In this document: in pieces, positions 60,428 to 64,000 of the stretch | Layout of the letters: every line of letters begins with the position of its first letter | Numbering within the stretch: position 1 is the first letter of the stretch | Origin: Natrinema amylolyticum | GTDB lineage: Archaea > Halobacteriota > Halobacteria > Halobacteriales > Natrialbaceae | Assembly: GCF_020515625.1 (NCBI RefSeq) | Contig: NZ_JAIWPJ010000003.1 | Span: 310,001 to 374,000, forward strand | Length of the DNA stretch: 64,000 nt | Direction of reading: 5' to 3' | The notes under the pieces: model-generated | Seen by the model: only the letters and a program-made list of their open reading frames with translations | Databases searched by the model: none | What the model was told of the DNA's origin: nothing | Translations under genes and position numbers: made by a program

Positions 60428-62290
60428 TCAGTCGACGATGATGTCGTAGTTCGGCCGCAGGATGCTGTTCGGCTCGACGTCCTCGTAGACGGGAAGCGAC
60501 CGCCAACGCCACTCGTCGAACGTTTCGGCGTGGTCGCGGACATAATCGCTCTCGGCGCGCTCGAGGTCAGGGGTCGGCGTCGGGCCGTCCGAGAGCACGT
60601 AGAAGCGCTCGCCGGGCTCGAGTCCCCCGTCGCCGTCGAGGTCGTCGTACACGTAGTAGGGAAGGTAGCGGTCGAACCCGGCGTCTCTGACGGTGGTGGT
60701 GTAGGCCTTGTTGTGCGCCGGGTGGCCGCTCCTCGTATAGACCCAGGAGACGACGAGGCCGTCGTCGGCCAGGTGGTCGCGGACCTGGCCGTAGAACTCC
60801 GTCGAGTACAGCGACAGCGTCTCGTCGCTTCGCGCACCGGGGACGTCGAGCAGGACGAGGTCGTACGTCTCGTCGGTCTCTCGCAGGTAGGTGACGGCGT
60901 CCTCATTCGTCGTATTCAGCCGGTCGTACTCGTAGGCGTCGTTGTTGTGCTGCCGGAAGAACTTTCGCTCCCGGGCCATCTCGAGGAACTCGCCATCGAT
61001 ATCGACCTGATCGACCGAGGCGTTGTACTGGCGGAGGTGGTCGACGGCGATGTAATCGCCGCCGCCGACGAGCAGGACGTTCAGCGAGGACGGATCGTCG
61101 AACGTCGTCATCGGGACGTCGACGAGCCCGCTGTGATAGGAATCCACCCAGGTATCACAGAACTGTATCGCCCGATCGAGGTGGAGACACTGCTCCGTCC
61201 GGGCGTGGCCCTCGAGGTCGCGCTCGTAGGTGAGCACCGTCTGATAGGGCGTCGTCTCGTAGCTGAGCGCCTCGACGTCGGCCGCTCCCTCGCGGTACTC
61301 GCCCTCGATGTTTCGCTCGAGGTAGGTCGTCGTCACCGCGCGGTCGACGGCGGCGGGCTGGCCGACGAGGCCAGCGTAGGTGCCGGTCAGGAGGAGGCCG
61401 ACGACGAGGACGGCGCGCCATCGCCCCGCGGTCGGCCGCGAGAGCACTCGAGCGGCGCCCGAGAACGTCCAGGCGGCGAAGGCCAGCGCGGCGAGGGCGT
61501 TCAACAGCCCCAGCGCGAACACGGACACGACGAGTCCGAACCGGGGGTACAACAGGAGCGCGTAGACGACCGTCCCCGCCAGACTCCCGAGGTAATCGAC
61601 GCCGAGCACCTCGGAGAAGGACCGCTCGTCGGGCTCGCCGACGGCGAAGAAGAGGCCGAGGACGCCGCGGACGATCCGTCGCGGATACAGCCGACCCAGC
61701 GACGCGAAGATCGTGTCCTCGCGGTCCTCGACGAGATCGGTCAGGAGCGGGACTTCGAACCCGGACAGCACGCCGACGACGAGGATCGGGACGTGTGAGA
61801 GCGCGAGGACCAGCGGCTCCTTCCCGGCGAATGTGAGTTCCGGGAGGGAGTTGATCGCGACGATGGCCATCGCTCCCGCGGGGCCCGCGATCGCGAGATA
61901 GATCTCGGTCCGGAGGAAGTTCGACTCCGTCTCGCCGAGCTGTGCGGAGAGCACCGAGCCGATCCCGAGCGAGAACATATAGAGTCCGATCGTGATCGAG
62001 TACCGGAGGACGGTTCCGCCGAAAAACACCGTGAGAAGCTCCGAGTAGACGAGTTCGTACGCGATCGAACAGAACGCGACGACGAACGTCGCCGCCAGCG
62101 CGACCCGTCGATCGGTGAGGACCGAACCGGACCCGCCGGTCTCCGTCCCCTCGGTCGTGTCGAGTCGGCCCCCGTCGGCGCTATCGGTCGATGTCTCGTC
62201 GGACATGTGAACTGAATTCTCGGACTCGAATCGTTCGGCGACGGCCTCGACTGCTCGATCCGGATCGACTCGAGCGCCGGGGACCGTCAT
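60428..62290 (-). CDS. Membrane-anchored spermidine-synthase-like protein
   Basis: 620 residues. About eight N-terminal membrane helices (from AATFVVAFCSIAYELVYSELLT, about residue 70, to about 305) precede a cytosolic aminopropyltransferase-fold domain. That domain has TPYQTVLTYE, the SAM-type motif VLLVGGGDYIAVDHL (GGGDY in place of the common GGGDG), VDIDGEFLEMARE and LVLLDVPGAR (Asp kept). Such proteins are thought to act on polyamines or to methylate/alkylate lipids. ATG 62290 is 16 bases after the lipoprotein gene stop; ATG 62206 is the alternative. Confidence 0.82.
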   Translation of the reverse strand: MTVPGARVDPDRAVEAVAERFESENSVHMSDETSTDSADGGRLDTTEGTETGGSGSVLTDRRVALAATFVVAFCSIAYELVYSELLTVFFGGTVLRYSITIGLYMFSLGIGSVLSAQLGETESNFLRTEIYLAIAGPAGAMAIVAINSLPELTFAGKEPLVLALSHVPILVVGVLSGFEVPLLTDLVEDREDTIFASLGRLYPRRIVRGVLGLFFAVGEPDERSFSEVLGVDYLGSLAGTVVYALLLYPRFGLVVSVFALGLLNALAALAFAAWTFSGAARVLSRPTAGRWRAVLVVGLLLTGTYAGLVGQPAAVDRAVTTTYLERNIEGEYREGAADVEALSYETTPYQTVLTYERDLEGHARTEQCLHLDRAIQFCDTWVDSYHSGLVDVPMTTFDDPSSLNVLLVGGGDYIAVDHLRQYNASVDQVDIDGEFLEMARERKFFRQHNNDAYEYDRLNTTNEDAVTYLRETDETYDLVLLDVPGARSDETLSLYSTEFYGQVRDHLADDGLVVSWVYTRSGHPAHNKAYTTTVRDAGFDRYLPYYVYDDLDGDGGLEPGERFYVLSDGPTPTPDLERAESDYVRDHAETFDEWRWRSLPVYEDVEPNSILRPNYDIIVD

Positions 62291-62305
62291 CGGACGGATC
62301 GACGG

Positions 62306-63181
62306 CTACAGTCGCGGTCGAACGTGCCAGGCCTCGTCGACGGTGAGTCCGCCGGTCGACGCTCGTTCGAGTTTGAAGTCGGCCGCCTGCCAGTCGAAGT
62401 CGATGTCGCCGTCGGGCGACTCGAGGCGGGTGCCGACGCGGTACCAGCCCTCGTCGGCGGTCGCGGTAGCAGCGGCGCTGTCGTCGGTGTCGGTCTCGTT
62501 TCCGGCGGGAGAGTCGGCTGCGGTCTCGTTCTCGGCGGGGGATTCGGTCGCTGTCTCGTTCCCGGCAGTGCCCTCCGATTCGGCAGCGGGAGCCGAATTC
62601 GACGTGAGGGTCGCGAGGTCGACCTCGAGGGTCGTCCCCGGGTCGGGATCGCTCCACTCCCGGTCCCAGTCGACCGGCTCCGGCCCCGGCGACTCCGTCT
62701 GGTACTGACCGTTCGAGCCCATGTAGGCGACGCCGAGGGCGGCGATGGCCGCGGTGTACATCTGGGCCTCGTCCCCGTGATCGTCGCGCCAGGTACTGTG
62801 CGAATGTCCGCCGTAGATGGCCCAGCCGTGTCGGCCCGTGGGAGCCGACGAGTGGCCGCCGCTGCCGCGCCCGGTCGCACCGCCTCTCCCGGATCCCGAC
62901 CCCGAGGACCGCGAGCCGGCACGCGCAGTGCCGATCGGGAGCAGCGAGCCGACGATCGCGGACCCGTCGACGTTGTCGATGGTCGATTCGACTTCCGGTT
63001 CCGAGTCGAGGGCGATCTCCATCGTTCCGTCCGCGATCGAGACGTCCTCGAACACCTCGGCCTTTCGTGGCGGTGGCTCGTCGCTCCCGTCGCTCCCGTC
63101 GCTCCCGAGGCAACCGGCTAACCCCCCGGTCGAGATCGCGAATCCTCCTCCACCGATGCGAAGGAACCGCCGTCGATTCAT
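62306..63181 (-). CDS. Tat-exported lipoprotein of the polyamine/channel module
   Basis: 291 residues with a twin-arginine lipoprotein signal (MNRRRFLRIGGGGFAIS...LAGC; lipid Cys about residue 24). A Ser/Gly/Arg-rich linker is followed by a His-rich stretch (GRHGWAIYGGHSHSTWRDDH), then a Glu/Thr/Asn low-complexity part and a beta-rich C terminus. It is first in the minus-strand operon with the synthase-like protein, DUF2617 and the channel. The family is not recognised; a similar position is taken by DUF4247 lipoproteins in bacterial versions. Confidence 0.72.
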   Translation of the reverse strand: MNRRRFLRIGGGGFAISTGGLAGCLGSDGSDGSDEPPPRKAEVFEDVSIADGTMEIALDSEPEVESTIDNVDGSAIVGSLLPIGTARAGSRSSGSGSGRGGATGRGSGGHSSAPTGRHGWAIYGGHSHSTWRDDHGDEAQMYTAAIAALGVAYMGSNGQYQTESPGPEPVDWDREWSDPDPGTTLEVDLATLTSNSAPAAESEGTAGNETATESPAENETAADSPAGNETDTDDSAAATATADEGWYRVGTRLESPDGDIDFDWQAADFKLERASTGGLTVDEAWHVRPRL

Positions 63182-63288
63182 ACCCTCCTGTGAACGTTCC
63201 ATCACAAAGTGTTTTAGGTTTTATCGATACTCTCTTCATCCACTATTCGAACCGTTGAAGTGAACTGCCTGAGTACCTCGAGCGTGAT

Positions 63289-64000
63289 ATGACCGGGAAC
63301 GAGAACGCGGTGCGACGGGAGGTCTCGGGCGACGTTCGCATCGGTGGGGGCGAGACCGCGCCCGTCGAACTCCGCGGTGCCGAAGACGTCTACGTGAGCG
63401 CCGAGAGCGTCTCGGGGCGGCTCACGGTCCACGATCCGGAGTACGTCTTCACGGACGTTCCGACCGGTGCCGAGCCGGCCGATTCGGCCGACGCTCGGAC
63501 GGTGTTGACCGGCGATCTCGACGACGGCTACGTCGACGGCGTCGACGGCGACGTTCACGTCACCGGGGCCGAAGACGTCTTCGTCGAGCACGGGGCGGCC
63601 GAGACGCTCTCGACGATCGGTGCCGAGCAGGTCTTCCACGACGACGCGGCCGCGCCCACTCGATCGCCGGAGGACTACGAGGTCTCGGTCTCCGGCTGGC
63701 GACAGACGCGAGACGTCCGCGATCCCCGCGGCGGCGTCTCAGTCAGGGGTGCGAAGAACGAACTGACCGCGACCGACGCGCGCCACGATCTCACCCTCTA
63801 CGTCGCGGGGTGGGGAAACGAGATCCGCATCGAGGGACAGGCGATCGACGTGACAGTCTACTTCGTCGGCCGCGACAACCGCGTCAGCGTCGGCCCGTAC
63901 GTCACGGCGACTACGGGGGCCGAGAGCGGCTACGACAACGACCTCGAGTCCGATCCCCTCCCGCCGGAAGCGCTCGTCGAACAGACCGAGGCCGAAGCTT
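63289..64000 (+). CDS. Acidic beta-rich protein of unknown function (3' end outside window)
   Basis: Open from ATG 63289 to the window end (237 codons visible). The sequence is a run of short beta-type repeats with Gly/Asp turns (VELRGAEDVYVSAESVSGRL, DVHVTGAEDVFVEHG, LTATDARHDLTLYVAGWGNE, IDVTVYFVGRDNRVSVGPY), suggesting a beta-helix or propeller-like fold. It is divergent from the lipoprotein/synthase-like operon across a 107-base promoter region, so it may belong to the same module. No family is recognised. Confidence 0.65.
   Translation, partial: MTGNENAVRREVSGDVRIGGGETAPVELRGAEDVYVSAESVSGRLTVHDPEYVFTDVPTGAEPADSADARTVLTGDLDDGYVDGVDGDVHVTGAEDVFVEHGAAETLSTIGAEQVFHDDAAAPTRSPEDYEVSVSGWRQTRDVRDPRGGVSVRGAKNELTATDARHDLTLYVAGWGNEIRIEGQAIDVTVYFVGRDNRVSVGPYVTATTGAESGYDNDLESDPLPPEALVEQTEAEA

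Noticed and set aside
63205-63225. Iron operator-like TTTTAGG upstream of the lipoprotein gene at 63.2 kb
   Set aside because: Only one half-site (TTTTAGGTTTTA); no CCTAA partner at the right distance.
1-64000. tRNA, rRNA or known riboswitches
   Set aside because: No T-arm/acceptor combination, rRNA-like stretch or recognisable riboswitch core was found by eye; a covariance search would be decisive.

Overview
The window is chromosomal DNA of a halophilic archaeon (class Halobacteria). GC content is high, the encoded proteins are strongly acidic, TATA-type promoters sit about 25-30 nt before start codons, and archaeal genes are present (RadA, aIF6, L39e, L31e, LX/L18Ae, prefoldin alpha, FtsY). 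Frequent use of the hexamer CTCGAG inside genes fits Natrialbales-type haloarchaea, but I cannot name the species.

Layout. 1-2.8 kb: histidine-kinase tail, PQQ beta-propeller protein, radA. 3.1-20.6 kb: a large iron/siderophore locus with a schizokinen/rhizobactin-type NIS pathway (DABA aminotransferase, DABA decarboxylase, two IucA/IucC synthetases, acyltransferase, N-monooxygenase) and a siderophore-binding lipoprotein. Embedded in it is an unusual set: two glutamine-synthetase-like ligases, a MATE exporter, a polysaccharide-deacetylase-family hydrolase and an RraA-like protein. Eight DtxR-type palindromes (TTTTAGGnnnnCCTAAAA) punctuate the locus. Codon style changes inside it, and its right edge consists of two broken genes fused head to head, so it looks like a partly replaced operon. 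20.9-26.6 kb: SufU, HD hydrolase, degenerate receiver protein, TnpB element, two structured non-coding stretches, SufS. 27-31 kb: regulator, small membrane proteins and sensor-domain protein, divergent from an ABC-2 exporter. 31-35.8 kb: DUF424, TPR protein, amine-oxidase-like flavoprotein, ThpR, putative secreted zincin. 35.9-40.4 kb: translation and protein-targeting genes. 41-45 kb: siroheme nitrite/sulfite reductase overlapping an F420-dehydrogenase (FrhB-like) subunit, then a candidate structured RNA. 45-57.6 kb: AEC transporter, zinc ribbon, an intergenic repeat cluster, acetyltransferase, HAD hydrolase, ThiE-ThiM, ferritin-like helical protein, a degenerate deacetylase lipoprotein, two rhodaneses, aldo/keto reductase, a dihydrolipoamide-dehydrogenase-like flavoprotein, an orphan HicB. 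57.6-64 kb: a membrane module made of a pentapeptide-repeat/K+ channel fusion, DUF2617 protein, membrane-anchored spermidine-synthase-like protein, lipoprotein and a divergent unknown gene cut by the window end.

How the genes fit together. In the siderophore locus, aspartate semialdehyde is expected to become 2,4-diaminobutyrate, then 1,3-diaminopropane, which is N-hydroxylated, acetylated and coupled to citrate. The same iron operator drives the ligase/exporter/hydrolase genes, so they probably modify, export or recycle the siderophore or its amine precursor. That branch is the best candidate for an undescribed system. Other candidates are the two-gene F420/siroheme reductase (reminiscent of a split Fsr), the polyamine-type transferase/K+ channel module, and two TATA-preceded structured RNAs at about 24.8 and 44.95 kb. 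All functional statements come from reading the sequence and family knowledge; no searches were run.
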